From assembly GCA_014138095.1 (NCBI GenBank), contig JACGXE010000014.1, positions 45,979 through 109,978 on the forward strand: a DNA stretch of 64,000 nucleotides. The letters are read 5' to 3'. The position numbers and the translations under genes were made by a program. Position 1 is the stretch's first letter, and every line of letters starts with the position of its first letter. Below, in pieces: positions 54,206 through 63,908 of this stretch. The notes beneath the pieces were generated by a model. The model ran no database searches and was not told where the DNA came from. It saw only the letters and a program-made list of their open reading frames with translations. Source of the stretch: Ochrobactrum sp. RH2CCR150 (GTDB lineage Bacteria; Pseudomonadota; Alphaproteobacteria; Rhizobiales; Rhizobiaceae).

Positions 54206-54246
54206 GTTGCGTCCTCCATTTGGAAAGTTACGACAGCACCATTGCC

Positions 54247-54609
54247 CTACGCTTCGTCGCGATCGAGAAAACCGATCACCTCAGCAATGCGTCCCATCCC
54301 ATCCAGCCGCACGATGTCAGTGCCACCGACCACTGCAGCGCCGCCGTCTGGCGCCAGTGTCCAGGAAAAGCGAACGAACCGACCATGAGCATCAGGTGTG
54401 CCGCGCAAGGTGAACGCATGACCGGGGAATTGTTCGCGCGCGCTGGCAATCATGGCGGCGATTTCCTCCCGACCGGCCCCGGCCATCAACGGATCCGAAT
54501 AACGACTATCGGCAGTCCAGTTTTCTTCCAATCGGATGCGACGTGACTTGTCTTCGGCATCGTTCCACAATGCGAGGTAATTTTCAGCGATGATGTTCGG
54601 GTTAGTCAT
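54247..54609 (-). CDS. NTF2-like (SnoaL) fold protein
   Basis: 120 residues: AENYLALWNDAEDKSRRIRL, WTADSRYSDPLMAGAGREEI, and VRFSWTLAPDGGAAVVGGTD form the cone-like NTF2/SnoaL fold, often a small isomerase or hydrolase or a ligand-binding protein. Function not predictable. The ribosome site is aaggagac before ATG 54609. It diverges from the XRE gene, which probably regulates it. Confidence 0.85.
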   Translation of the reverse strand: MTNPNIIAENYLALWNDAEDKSRRIRLEENWTADSRYSDPLMAGAGREEIAAMIASAREQFPGHAFTLRGTPDAHGRFVRFSWTLAPDGGAAVVGGTDIVRLDGMGRIAEVIGFLDRDEA

Positions 54610-54713
54610 CTGGTGTCTCCTTGTTTATGCAGGGAGAATGACAGGTATGTTGGGGCCGTTCGATTACCTCTGAGGTAATGGTATAGTCACCGCAGACCGA
54701 CAAGGATGCCACC

Positions 54714-55496
54714 ATGACTTTGCACAACCCCACTGTTGGCGATTTTCTGCGCGACTGGCGCGCTCGACGCCGGCTTAGCCAGCTTGACCTTGCTGGCGAA
54801 GCTGAGGTCTCTACACGTCACCTCAGCTTTGTGGAAAGCGGACGTGCAGCGCCAAGCCGCGAGCTTCTGCTGCGTCTCGCAGAACCGCTTGCGCTACCGC
54901 TGCGCGAGCGTAATCGGCTATTGCTTGCGGCGGGATATGCACCAATGCATGGCGAGCGTGCAATTGATGCGCCCGACATGGCGGCTGCTAAAACTGCAAT
55001 AGAGACGATATTACGTGGACATTCGCCGTTCCCGGCGCTGGCAGTCGACCGGCAATGGAATCTTGTAGTCTGCAATGATGCGGCGCAGGCTCTTCTTGAT
55101 GGCATTGATCCCGCACTACTTGCACCGCCGGTCAATGTCCTACGCGCCAGCCTTCATCCGAATGGGCTCGCCTCGCGCATTGTCAATCTGGCCGAATGGC
55201 GGCACCACCTGTTGGCACGGTTACGAGACGACGTGGATCGCAGCGCTGATCCTGCCTTGCTTGCATTGTATGAGGAACTGCGCGCATTACCCACGCCAGC
55301 GAGCCCGCGCCCGTACGGCTCTCCGCAGAAGATCGCCGTTCCATTGCAGATCCGGAACCCTGCTAACGGCGAAGTGTTATCGTTCATTTCGACGACAACG
55401 GTGTTCGGCACGGCAGTTGATGTCACGCTTGCCGAACTGACACTGGAGTGCTTCTACCCAGCTGATGAGGAAACAAGAAGAGCACTGATTGGCTAG
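54714..55496 (+). CDS. XRE-family regulator with MmyB-like ligand-binding domain
   Basis: 260 residues. The N-terminal HTH (7-65: DFLRDWRARRRLSQLDLAGE, VSTRHLSFVESGRAAPSREL) is followed by an MmyB-like domain (about 100-255) with AVDRQWNLVVCNDAAQALLD and TTTVFGTAVDVTLAELTLEC, a fold thought to bind fatty-acid-like ligands. It is divergent from the SnoaL/ABM pair (104 bp apart) and is the likely regulator of that pair. Confidence 0.9.
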   Translation: MTLHNPTVGDFLRDWRARRRLSQLDLAGEAEVSTRHLSFVESGRAAPSRELLLRLAEPLALPLRERNRLLLAAGYAPMHGERAIDAPDMAAAKTAIETILRGHSPFPALAVDRQWNLVVCNDAAQALLDGIDPALLAPPVNVLRASLHPNGLASRIVNLAEWRHHLLARLRDDVDRSADPALLALYEELRALPTPASPRPYGSPQKIAVPLQIRNPANGEVLSFISTTTVFGTAVDVTLAELTLECFYPADEETRRALIG

Positions 55497-55540
55497 GCCG
55501 CTTATCTCTGTTCTGCCATTTTTTCTTAACTGAACTGGCA

Positions 55541-55573
55541 GGAAGCCACCATTTTATCGGCCTTCGGCTTCCT
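55541..55573. terminator. Possible bidirectional terminator between convergent genes
   Basis: GGAAGCC (55541-55547) and GGCTTCC (55567-55573) form a 7-bp stem with a 19-base loop, between the XRE gene end and the end of the phosphatase gene. The large loop makes this a weak call. Confidence 0.3.
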
Positions 55574-55579
55574 CCCTAC

Positions 55580-56365
55580 TTATGGAGTTTTGGCAAGGTT
55601 CGCGAGCACCTGATGGTGCAAGGTATCGTTTGCCGATGCAATGCATTGACTGCCGGATGTGATTGTGAGCGGCGCTCCGTGCCAATCGGTGATCCGCCCT
55701 CCAGCACCGTTAATGACTGGAACGAGTGCACAATAATCGAAAGGCGATAGCCCTTCATCAATGCATATATCGAGGCTTCCATCGGCGACACGTCCATAGG
55801 ACATACAACTGCCCCCAAAGACGCACCAACGTGTTGTTCTTTGAAGGTGCTCCAGCCGCCCCTTGCTGCCACCATCAAACGCATCGGGATTACCCGTCGA
55901 CATGAATGCTTCTCCCAATGCAATTGTGGAGGCAGACCTAATCGGCATATTGTTCAGGGTTGTTGCCTCACCTGAAACTCCAAACCAGCGGTCTCCGGTC
56001 GTGGGATTATCAATGAGTCCAATGACCGGGGTGCCACCGTGGGTGAGTGATATCAGCGTGCCAAAGACTGGTAAGCCAGCCACAAAGGCCTTCGTTCCAT
56101 CAATCGGATCGAGAACCCAGACAAATTCCCGATCCAGTCCCTCCGCGCCGAATTCCTCACCGAGTATGCCGTGATCTGGAAAGCGGTCATTGATACACTC
56201 ACGCAACCTCTGTTCAACGGCTTTATCTGTGGGGGTGACCGGGCTTGCATCCAGCTTTGCTACCGGTTGCCGGTTGTCCTTATCGGCGGTCTGGATGATG
56301 TGACGCGCAATATCAGCCAAGTCATGGGCAAAGGTTGTATATTCGCTGAATAACCGGTGTGGCAT
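55580..56365 (-). CDS. hisN: Inositol-monophosphatase-family phosphatase (HisN-like)
   Basis: 261 residues with the three metal-binding motifs of the IMPase family: GILGEEFG (second Glu a ligand), WVLDPIDGTKAF and, C-terminally, LSPFDYCALVPVINGAGG. The closest look is histidinol-phosphatase (HisN) of Actinobacteria and Alphaproteobacteria, but no his gene is nearby. Here it follows the threonine synthase paralogue (128 bp), so a phospho-amino-acid or sugar-phosphate substrate is equally possible. ATG 56365 is the start of the fold. Confidence 0.85.
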   Translation of the reverse strand: MPHRLFSEYTTFAHDLADIARHIIQTADKDNRQPVAKLDASPVTPTDKAVEQRLRECINDRFPDHGILGEEFGAEGLDREFVWVLDPIDGTKAFVAGLPVFGTLISLTHGGTPVIGLIDNPTTGDRWFGVSGEATTLNNMPIRSASTIALGEAFMSTGNPDAFDGGSKGRLEHLQRTTRWCVFGGSCMSYGRVADGSLDICIDEGLSPFDYCALVPVINGAGGRITDWHGAPLTITSGSQCIASANDTLHHQVLANLAKTP

Positions 56366-56493
56366 GGCGCGAGGCTTTCGCTTTGTTTGAGGCTGGGGAC
56401 AGGTTTGATAATCATGCGTTACGCGTGATGATCAGTTGCCGGCTTGAGGTGTCGGCAACCGAATAATCTAAATGGCTCATGCCAATGCCATGA

Positions 56494-57948
56494 TCATGCC
56501 GTGCGAAGCGCAGTTTGCCGCGCCATCTCCTCAATCAGGTTTGATCTGAGATTTTCCAGCTGGCAAATTCGCAAATGCTCACACGAATTTCGCGCTGCAT
56601 CGATGGTTGCATGGCGAGCGGCATCCGGTAATTGATCCAGCTTGAGCGCCCGCTGCATGACATCGGGAAATTTGGCGGGATGAGCGGTGGACAGACACAC
56701 AATCCTGACGCCTGAAGGCAATTTGTCTTGCAGCATTTCCACAGCTGCCACCGCAACCGCAGTGTGGGGGTCGATGAGATAGTGCCGGTCGGAATTGTAG
56801 ACCTCACGGATCGTGGTCAGCGTGTCTTCGTCGGCGACGGAAGCGGAGAGGAATTTGTCTTGAATGCCACTTGCCGTTTCGGCATCGAACACGACCTTTC
56901 GGCTTTGGGTAAAATCGCGCATCCACTGTTGAATACGCTTTGAATCGCGGTTGGTCTGGAAGTACAGGAAGCGCCAGAAATTATAAGGCGCCACAATATC
57001 AATTGCGGATGAAGGCGTTTGCACCAGATCATTGCGTGGGAAAACACCGGTCGAAATCGCCTCGTGAAGAGCGCCATTGACATTGTTGGCGCAAACGAAT
57101 TTCGCTACTGGCAGCCCCATGCGGCTGGCAAGGAACCCGGCGAAAAGATTGCCGAAGGCGCCCGATGGCACCGCGAACACGATTGGATCACCAACCTTCT
57201 CTACGGTTCTGAAATAGGCGTAGAAATAGTGCACCGTCTGGAACATGACCCGGCACCAATTGATCGAGTTCACACTCGACAGGTGGAGTCTGCGCTTCAG
57301 CTCTTCATTACCAAACAGTTCGGCGACCACCAGATCGAGATCATCGCCGCCATCCGGACAATTCTCGACGGCGACCGGATGCACATTATCGGCACGCAGT
57401 GTCGTCATTTGCCGTTCCTGCTCACGTGAGATCATCCCGCGAGGATAGAGCGGCCAGCAGTCGATATGGCGTTTTCCGGCCGCTGCCCACGCGGCGGCTG
57501 GTCCGGTGTCACCGGTCGTGGCCAGCACAATGTTCAACCGCTTCTGACGCCGCTCGAGCAGATAATCTATCGTCTCCATCAGGAAGCCCATCGCCATGTC
57601 TTTGAAAGACTGGGTCGGGCCGTGGAAAAGCTCCAGAACCCTGATGTCGGGCTCCCCACTGATTGGAACAAGCTTGACAATGTCCGAATGCTGGAAGTCC
57701 CGATAACTGTCGTTGATCAGCCGTTTCAGATCCTCTGACGGGATGATCGATGGGTCGATGTAAGGCGAGACCAGTTCGAAAGCGAGCTCTTGAAAGCTAA
57801 GCTTTGACAAAGTCTGCAGTTTTTCCTGACTGATCACCGGGATCGCATCAGGAACAAACAGCCCGCCATCGGCAGCAAACCCTTGCAGTACGGCTTCATC
57901 GAAGCCGACAGGTTCAATCCCACCCGTTGTACTGACATATTGGATCAT
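56494..57948 (-). CDS. thrC: Threonine synthase-like PLP enzyme (ThrC paralogue)
   Basis: 484 residues from ATG 57948 (aaggagg immediately upstream). Starts with the ThrC N-terminal domain (YVSTTGGIEPVGFDEAVLQG, GLFVPDAIPVI). The PLP lysine is in FHGPTQSFKDMAMGFL, where housekeeping enzymes have HGPTLAFKDVA; the PLP-phosphate loop VLATTGDTGPAAAWA and the Asn motif HLSSVNSINWCRVMFQTVHY are kept. It acts on O-phosphohomoserine or a close analogue, releasing phosphate. It lies in a polar amino acid importer operon with an OCD-like enzyme, so a role other than housekeeping threonine synthesis is plausible. Confidence 0.85.
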   Translation of the reverse strand: MIQYVSTTGGIEPVGFDEAVLQGFAADGGLFVPDAIPVISQEKLQTLSKLSFQELAFELVSPYIDPSIIPSEDLKRLINDSYRDFQHSDIVKLVPISGEPDIRVLELFHGPTQSFKDMAMGFLMETIDYLLERRQKRLNIVLATTGDTGPAAAWAAAGKRHIDCWPLYPRGMISREQERQMTTLRADNVHPVAVENCPDGGDDLDLVVAELFGNEELKRRLHLSSVNSINWCRVMFQTVHYFYAYFRTVEKVGDPIVFAVPSGAFGNLFAGFLASRMGLPVAKFVCANNVNGALHEAISTGVFPRNDLVQTPSSAIDIVAPYNFWRFLYFQTNRDSKRIQQWMRDFTQSRKVVFDAETASGIQDKFLSASVADEDTLTTIREVYNSDRHYLIDPHTAVAVAAVEMLQDKLPSGVRIVCLSTAHPAKFPDVMQRALKLDQLPDAARHATIDAARNSCEHLRICQLENLRSNLIEEMARQTALRTA

Positions 57949-57984
57949 TGTATTCCTCCTTAACAAGATGACGGTCAGCGGCTG

Positions 57985-58953
57985 TCAGTTAGACAGAGCC
58001 TGATCTGCCATGAGTTGGGCGCAAACGGCCTTAGCTATCTGAATGTCCTGCACTGCGACACCGGTCAGATCTGCGATGGTGATATCGCTTTCATTTCTGC
58101 GTGCCTTTGCGCCAGCACGGATGACATCACCCAGTTCGAGAACATCCTTTTCGGCCAGATGGCCATCACGGACGGCATGAAAGATCTCGCCGCGAGTCCG
58201 GCATTGCTCGATACTGTCCGCCACAACGATGTCGGCCCGGCTGAATACCCGGCTATCAAGCTCTTGCTTTTCAGGCGTATCGGATCCTACTGCAGTGATG
58301 TGCATGCCCGGCCGGATTTGTTCCGCCTTTATCAGAGCCTCGGTCGAAGGGGTTGTCATCACGATCAGATTGCAGGCCTCAGTGACGTCGCGGCTATGGC
58401 GGGTTGGTGTTACCTGATACCCCAGCGCGGTCATGTCCTCACAATAACGGCGCAGGCTATCATCAGAACGACCCCAGACCACCAGCTTGCGGCAGTCGGT
58501 TTCGCTGGCAAGATGCGTAACTTGCAGGCGGGCCATGGTGCCCGTGCCATAGACGCCGATCGCATCAATTTTTTTAGGCGCAAGATAACGCGCAGCAATA
58601 CGGCCAGCCAATGCAGTGCGGATATTGGTAAGATGGCCCTCGTCGAGCAGGACCGATTGAAGAAAGCCGGTCTTCTGCGAGAACACTAACATCAGGCCCG
58701 AACCGGACGCCAAGCCGCGCGACGGATTATCGTAAAACCCCGACGCAATCTTGATGACAAAGATATCATCGTTGCGAATATAGCCATATTTGATGTGCGT
58801 ATCACCGGGCGGCTCGTCGAACAGCAATTCACCCACGGGTGGAACAACCACCTTGCCGTCGGAATAGGCAACGAACCCCGCCTCGATGAGCGGCGTCAGA
58901 TCCGATGCTTCGACGACGGAGCGTATTGCGTCGAGTTGAAAAACGTTAGTCAT
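57985..58953 (-). CDS. Ornithine cyclodeaminase/mu-crystallin family enzyme
   Basis: 322 residues. NAD(H)-binding GVYGTGTMARLQVTHL (about 134-149) and the family blocks GLASGSGLMLVFSQKTGFLQ, VGSDTPEKQELDSRVF and ADLTGVAVQDIQIAKAV are complete. Members convert ornithine to proline, reduce ketimines, or, as in SbnB, act as amino acid dehydrogenases with an opine-like intermediate. The pairing with a PLP enzyme for a phospho-amino acid and with an importer of polar amino acids makes a diamino or imino acid substrate likely. It is 130 bp downstream of the ATPase gene. Confidence 0.88.
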   Translation of the reverse strand: MTNVFQLDAIRSVVEASDLTPLIEAGFVAYSDGKVVVPPVGELLFDEPPGDTHIKYGYIRNDDIFVIKIASGFYDNPSRGLASGSGLMLVFSQKTGFLQSVLLDEGHLTNIRTALAGRIAARYLAPKKIDAIGVYGTGTMARLQVTHLASETDCRKLVVWGRSDDSLRRYCEDMTALGYQVTPTRHSRDVTEACNLIVMTTPSTEALIKAEQIRPGMHITAVGSDTPEKQELDSRVFSRADIVVADSIEQCRTRGEIFHAVRDGHLAEKDVLELGDVIRAGAKARRNESDITIADLTGVAVQDIQIAKAVCAQLMADQALSN

Positions 58954-59082
58954 AGACTGCCTCGAATGATTTTGGATACAGGAGGCCTAGCGCCCTATCG
59001 GTGGATAGTTGCGTTCCCAAATCCAGATTGTATGTAACGAACAGGTGTGGCCCTTCAGGCCACGACCCAATCAATCGTCGTG

Positions 59083-59832
59083 TCAGTGCCTCAATATCTG
59101 ACGCAGAAACAGTGCCGTGCGCTCGTTCTTCGGATTACCAAAGAAAGTCTGGGGATCGGCTTCTTCAATCAGTTCACCACGGTCCATAAACAGGACCCGA
59201 TCCGCAACGGATTTGGCGAAGCCCATTTCGTGGGTCACGCAGATCATCGTCATGCCGCCCTGCGCGAGATCGACCATCACGTCGAGCACCTCGGATATCA
59301 TTTCCGGATCAAGAGCGGAGGTTGGTTCATCGAACAGCATGATCTGCGGCTTCATGCAAAGAGCTCGCGCGATTGCCACCCGCTGTTGTTGACCGCCTGA
59401 AAGCTGGATCGGATATTTGTGGGCCTGTTCCGGGATTCTGACGCGCTCCAGATAATGCATGGCGATTTCGGTTGCCTGTTTCAGGGGCGTTTTACGGACC
59501 AGGCGCTGGGCAATGGTAAGATTGCGCAGAATGGTCATGTGCGGAAACAGATTGAAGCTCTGGAAAACCATACCGACTTCACGCCGGACTGCATTAATGT
59601 CCTTGGTCTTGTCGGTAAGCTCGTGGCCGTCGATGAAGATATCGCCGCTGGAATGTTCTTCCATCCTGTTGATGCAGCGGATCAGCGTTGACTTGCCAGA
59701 GCCGGATGGACCGCATACGACAATCTTCTCGCCGCGGTGCACCTTGAGGCTAACCTGCTTGAGCGCCTGGAACTTGCCGAAGCTCTTGTTAACATTGACC
59801 AGTTCAATCATCGTGTCTTTAACTTCATTCAT
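59083..59832 (-). CDS. Polar amino acid ABC transporter ATP-binding protein
   Basis: 249 residues from ATG 59832 (59847 and 59811 are other in-frame starts). Walker [11 protein letters not shown], signature [15 protein letters not shown], Walker [16 protein letters not shown], and H-loop [20 protein letters not shown] are those of GlnQ/HisP ATPases. It completes an importer with the two permeases upstream and the binding protein. Confidence 0.95.
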   Translation of the reverse strand: MNEVKDTMIELVNVNKSFGKFQALKQVSLKVHRGEKIVVCGPSGSGKSTLIRCINRMEEHSSGDIFIDGHELTDKTKDINAVRREVGMVFQSFNLFPHMTILRNLTIAQRLVRKTPLKQATEIAMHYLERVRIPEQAHKYPIQLSGGQQQRVAIARALCMKPQIMLFDEPTSALDPEMISEVLDVMVDLAQGGMTMICVTHEMGFAKSVADRVLFMDRGELIEEADPQTFFGNPKNERTALFLRQILRH

Positions 59833-59861
59833 AAAGGTCACTTTCAAGATACTGTTTCGCT

Positions 59862-60545
59862 TCAGCGCACCATGTGGCGGCCAAGATAATCCTCAAGGCG
59901 CTTGATCCCCGTCTGTAGAATCCAGGTCAGGACGATGTAGACGCAGGCCAGCGACAGGAACACTTGGTAGGGAGCGAAGGTTTCAGCGACAATCGTGCGG
60001 GCGATACCGGTCATGTCGACCAGAGTAATTGTGCTCGCCAGCGCGGTCGATTTCATCAGGCTGATGATCTCATTGCCGTATGCAGGCAGACATATGCGGA
60101 AAGCGAGCGGCGCAGTTATATAGACAAAGCGGTGTATCGAGTTCATTCCAAGTGCAGCACCAGCTTCGGTCAGTCCGCGTTCTACAGCGAGAACCCCGCC
60201 TCGGAAAACCTCAGAAACATAGGCCCCAACATTGAGCGACAGCGCAACAATGGCACAACCAAACGGGTCTCTGAGTATGGGCCAGAACATGCTGTCACGG
60301 ATCCAATCCAGTTGGGGAAGGCCGTAATAGATGATGAATATCTGGACCAGAATCGGAGTGCCCCGGAAAACATAGATATAGAGCTGCGCGGGCCACGAAA
60401 GCCACCATCTGCCGCTCAGCCGCATCAGGAGTAGAATGACAGCGATCAGGGTCCCAGCGGCTAGCGAAACAACCATCAACTGGAATGTCATGGCAAATCC
60501 GCCCAGCATGCGCGGCAGCGCATCAAGGAAAATGCTCATATTCAT
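59862..60545 (-). CDS. Polar amino acid ABC transporter permease (second)
   Basis: 227 residues with about five hydrophobic segments and the HisQM/GlnP EAA loop [20 protein letters not shown] followed by LGMNS. N-terminal [20 protein letters not shown] is typical. It overlaps the preceding permease gene by 4 bp, forming the heterodimeric channel of an OccM/HisM-type importer. Confidence 0.93.
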   Translation of the reverse strand: MNMSIFLDALPRMLGGFAMTFQLMVVSLAAGTLIAVILLLMRLSGRWWLSWPAQLYIYVFRGTPILVQIFIIYYGLPQLDWIRDSMFWPILRDPFGCAIVALSLNVGAYVSEVFRGGVLAVERGLTEAGAALGMNSIHRFVYITAPLAFRICLPAYGNEIISLMKSTALASTITLVDMTGIARTIVAETFAPYQVFLSLACVYIVLTWILQTGIKRLEDYLGRHMVR

Positions 60546-61240
60546 GATGGCCTCCGCTGCAAATGCCGGTTGGCTAAATGCTCGAGCAGATTGACTGAGA
60601 GTGTGATGATGCTGGAAAAGAAGAGGTAAATCAGGCCGACGACGATATACATCGTAAAGGGTTTCCCAGTGACGCCCGCAGCCTGCTTGGCGACAAAAAG
60701 CGTTTCATTCAGCCCGATGATCGAGATCAGCGCCGTGTCCTTGATGAGCGACAGCATGTGATTACCAAAGGCTGGCAAGGCCGTGCGCCACATTTCGGGC
60801 AGGCGAATATAGACGAATGATTGCAGCGCATTCATTCCCAGGGCACGTGATGCTTCGACGCTGCCGGGCTTCACGCTCTTGAATGCCCCACGGAATGTTT
60901 CGGTGGCATAGGCACCCACAACCAGAGCAATGGCTATAGATCCGGCCCAGAATGGTGGGATGTCAATGAACTTGATTGCCGGATTGAAAAACCGTGCAAT
61001 GGTCGTCAATGTGACAGCCGAGCCAAAATACAGCAACAGGATGACAAGTATTTCAGGCGTACCGCGAAAGAACACCGTGTAAACATTGCCGATAGCATTC
61101 AGCACCCGACTGGAAGACAGCTTGGCGGCCGCGCCAAGCAGTCCGAAAACCACCGTCAGAATCAAGGAACAGATAAACACTTTCGCAACGATGACAGATG
61201 CGAAGAGATAGTTATCCCACCAACCGTTTAAGGCTTCCAA
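60542..61240 (-). CDS. Polar amino acid ABC transporter permease (first)
   Basis: 232 residues, about five hydrophobic segments; EAA loop ETFRGAFKSVKPGSVEASRA plus LGMNALQSF and the N-terminal FFRGTPEILVILLLYFGSA of HisQ/OccQ-type permeases. It follows the binding protein by 39 bp and is coupled to the second permease by the ATGA-type overlap. Confidence 0.93.
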   Translation of the reverse strand: MEALNGWWDNYLFASVIVAKVFICSLILTVVFGLLGAAAKLSSSRVLNAIGNVYTVFFRGTPEILVILLLYFGSAVTLTTIARFFNPAIKFIDIPPFWAGSIAIALVVGAYATETFRGAFKSVKPGSVEASRALGMNALQSFVYIRLPEMWRTALPAFGNHMLSLIKDTALISIIGLNETLFVAKQAAGVTGKPFTMYIVVGLIYLFFSSIITLSVNLLEHLANRHLQRRPS

Positions 61241-61279
61241 TTTGCTTCTCCGTCTTTTTGAGAAAACAGGATCGACGGA

Positions 61280-62089
61280 TTATTTGTTGGCCCATGCATC
61301 ATCGTGAATCGGGAATGGGAATATCTTCAGGGCATACTCCTTGAGCTTGCCTTCGCGAATGAGCTGGCGAATGGCATCGTCTATCCTGCCACGCAATTCA
61401 TCTTCGCCTTTGCGCAAACCGACCCCAACGCCGGGACCAAAATACTCAGGCTCATTGATCTCTGGACCTACCAACTCAAACTTGCCCTTCCCCTCACCCT
61501 GAAGGAAAGAGAGATAGGCCTTCATCGGATTGGTCATGATCATGTCGACCCGGCCATTCTTGAGGTCGAGATACATGGGCTCGACACCGTCATACATAAC
61601 CAGATCGGCATCAGGCAGCTTGGCCTTGAACCAGTCGAAATAGGTCGAGGCACGTTCGACACCTATGCGCACGCCCTTGAATTTATCAGGGATCGGCTGA
61701 CCGCTTGCGTCAAACATATCGGCACCCTTTCCGGCCCGACCAACCAGATGCGCGACTGACTTGCGATAGGGAATGGAAAAGTCAATCTTCTGCTTGCGCT
61801 TGTCGGTGATCGACATGGAGGCAATGATCAGATCAAACTTGTTGGCGAGTAGCGCCGGGATTAAGCCATCAAAGCCCTGACAAACATATTCAAGCTCATA
61901 GCCGGTGATTTGGGCTATGCCTTTGGCCACATCCACGTCATAGCCTTCAAGATTGCCTTCCGCTGTGCGGTAGTTGAACGGCGGGTATGTGCATTCCAAG
62001 CCGACTCGCAAGGTTTCGCTGTGGGCCAGCGATGTGCTGACCAGCATTGTCGTAACAGCGCCCAAAACAGCTGACTTCCACATTTTCAT
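61280..62089 (-). CDS. Polar amino acid ABC transporter substrate-binding protein
   Basis: 269 residues with signal peptide (MKMWKSAVLGAVTTMLVSTS, cleaved after AHS). The mature protein opens ETLRVGLECTYPPFNYRTAE and has DVDVAKGIAQ and LLANKFDLIIASMSITDKR, the SBP_bac_3 pattern of Lys/Arg/ornithine and opine binding proteins. The ligand is likely a basic or polar amino acid or an opine-like conjugate, which suits the OCD-like enzyme downstream. First gene of a seven-gene minus-strand unit. Confidence 0.92.
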   Translation of the reverse strand: MKMWKSAVLGAVTTMLVSTSLAHSETLRVGLECTYPPFNYRTAEGNLEGYDVDVAKGIAQITGYELEYVCQGFDGLIPALLANKFDLIIASMSITDKRKQKIDFSIPYRKSVAHLVGRAGKGADMFDASGQPIPDKFKGVRIGVERASTYFDWFKAKLPDADLVMYDGVEPMYLDLKNGRVDMIMTNPMKAYLSFLQGEGKGKFELVGPEINEPEYFGPGVGVGLRKGEDELRGRIDDAIRQLIREGKLKEYALKIFPFPIHDDAWANK

Positions 62090-62286
62090 GGTCTTTGTTC
62101 CCTTTGTTTTTTCGCCTCCACAAGCATTCAGTGCAGCTAGAGCGGCGATGAAATAACTTGCGTAAGCCCTGTAATTTCGATTTAGACTATGATATCTAAA
62201 ATGGACTGTCTAGTCTATTTTTTTCGCATGTTGCCGCTATACAATCAGGATCAACTGAGGGTATAGTTTGGGAACAAAAGGGATTT

Positions 62287-62946
62287 TTGATTAAGGAAAA
62301 CAGCCTCTTGAGCCATGAGATAAGCCCGAATCTGTTGCCCTATGTGCCGGTTTGCGAGGCAATTGCGACGTTGTTTGCGCCTTTTGCGGAGGTCGTACTG
62401 CACGATCTTCCCAGCGCGTCAGTTGTTCATATCGCTGGAAATTTCTCCAAAAGAGAGCTCGGAGATCCGTCGAATCTTGATGAAATCAATTTTACGCCGG
62501 CGGATCGCTTGATTGGCCCCTATGCAAAAACCAACTGGGACGGGCGGCGGATAAAGTCGATCAGTTCTGTATTGCGGACCGCCGACGGGAAAGAAATTGG
62601 CGTGTTATGCATCAATGCGGACATGTCTGTTTTCGAAAGCATGGTGCTGACGCTACAGAATTTCGTCTCGGTTCCGTCGACACCGGGTGAGATGGAAAGT
62701 CTGTTTCGCGATGACTGGTTCGAGCGCATCAACAATTACATTCAGCACTGGACGGCGGCGCGGAGCCTTAACATATCGGACCTGTCGCGCGCCCAGAAAA
62801 AGGAACTCGTACAAGCGCTCGCTGATAGCGGTGCATTCAGCGGCAAGAATGCGGCGGGATACATATGTCGTTTGCTGGGAATGGGACGCGCCACGGTTTA
62901 CAACTATCTTAATGGCAATAGCAGTGCCGATGACGAGGCAGGCTAG
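62287..62946 (+). CDS. YheO/DauR-like transcriptional regulator (PAS_6 plus HTH_22)
   Basis: 219 residues from TTG 62287 (aaaaggg upstream; TTG 62308 with ggaaaa is possible). Residues about 15-125 form the YheO-type PAS domain (YVPVCEAIATLFAPFAEVVL, HIAGNFSKRELGDPSNL, GKEIGVLCINADMSVFESM) and about 150-215 an HTH of the HTH_22 type (ALADSGAFSGKNAAGYICRL, LGMGRATVYNYLNGN). DauR of Pseudomonas, the D-arginine utilisation repressor, has this architecture. It diverges from the amino acid importer operon (197 bp) and presumably represses it. Confidence 0.88.
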   Translation: MIKENSLLSHEISPNLLPYVPVCEAIATLFAPFAEVVLHDLPSASVVHIAGNFSKRELGDPSNLDEINFTPADRLIGPYAKTNWDGRRIKSISSVLRTADGKEIGVLCINADMSVFESMVLTLQNFVSVPSTPGEMESLFRDDWFERINNYIQHWTAARSLNISDLSRAQKKELVQALADSGAFSGKNAAGYICRLLGMGRATVYNYLNGNSSADDEAG

Positions 62947-63083
62947 AGAAACATTGCTCCCGGCTTTTTGCATTCACATGTGATGAGGCGGTTTGATGAC
63001 AAACGCTTCGAGTTTTGTTTGCCGATCAGGAATCTTCTCGTTTCTGGCGCTGGCGACCTGCCGGTGTCTGTGGAGTGTTGCGG

Positions 63084-63701
63084 CTAAAAATGGTGACTGA
63101 CAAGCGCTGCACCCAAACCCATGAGAATAGTGCCGCAAGTCTTTGGCACTAGCCAACCAGATCGATCGCTGTTGAACCGACCAAAAGCGAATGAGGCGAC
63201 AGCTACTGCCGCAACGTCGGCTATCGAGAAAATCAGGTTCACCACAACGCCCAGAACAAGAAACTGGAGCCAGAGCGGGACTTCGGCTGTCGGCTGTACA
63301 AATTGCGGCAGAAAGGTCACAAAAAATAGCGCAGTCTTGGGATTGAGAACCTCAACAATAATGCTATCTCGAAACGTCTTTGACACCGGGTTGCCGGAAT
63401 GATCGCTCGTCTTGTTCCAATCAAAGAAGATGACCAGCCCCAGCCAGACAAGATAAGCTGCACCGGTAAATCTTATGATCATATAAGCGGTCGGAGCATG
63501 CTCTATCAGCGAGGCAAGGCCAATCGTAGCCGCTGCAATATGAACATAGCAGCCAAGATGAACGCCGAGCGCTGCCATCAAACCAGCATTGCGACCGTGC
63601 GCAAGTGTTTGCGCGGTCATATAGAGTATTGCTGGTCCCGGTATGCAGGCAAAGGTCAGCGTCGCAACCGCAAACGGTATCAATAACTCCAGCGACAACA
63701 T
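63084..63701 (-). CDS. LysE-family amino acid/metabolite exporter (RhtB type)
   Basis: 205 residues from ATG 63701 (gggggagga upstream). Six membrane segments typical of LysE/RhtB: LLIPFAVATLTFACIPGPAI, AALGVHLGCYVHIAAATIGL, the segment VEVLNPKTALFFVTFLPQFV, and a C-terminal LVPKTCGTILMGLGAAL. The family motif G-x-x-P-GPA is in PGPAILYMTAQTLAHGRNAG. It exports amino acids or related metabolites; the neighbouring importer operon is divergent in role only by proximity. Confidence 0.9.
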   Translation of the reverse strand: MLSLELLIPFAVATLTFACIPGPAILYMTAQTLAHGRNAGLMAALGVHLGCYVHIAAATIGLASLIEHAPTAYMIIRFTGAAYLVWLGLVIFFDWNKTSDHSGNPVSKTFRDSIIVEVLNPKTALFFVTFLPQFVQPTAEVPLWLQFLVLGVVVNLIFSIADVAAVAVASFAFGRFNSDRSGWLVPKTCGTILMGLGAALVSHHF

Positions 63702-63908
63702 GATGGTTCCTCCCCCATCGGCCAAACGCTGGGAGATTTAGGCTTCACTGAAATAGAATGATATACGGCAGGCGCCGTATTTAAACGGCAGTGATGCCTG
63801 GATAGCGTACTCTTGGTTAACTTTTTTTGATTGCCCGAAGCGGTCTTATGAGACGACGCATGAACTGGTTATCCAGTTCAAGATATCGTCAAGCTTGGGC
63901 AGAGGCTA

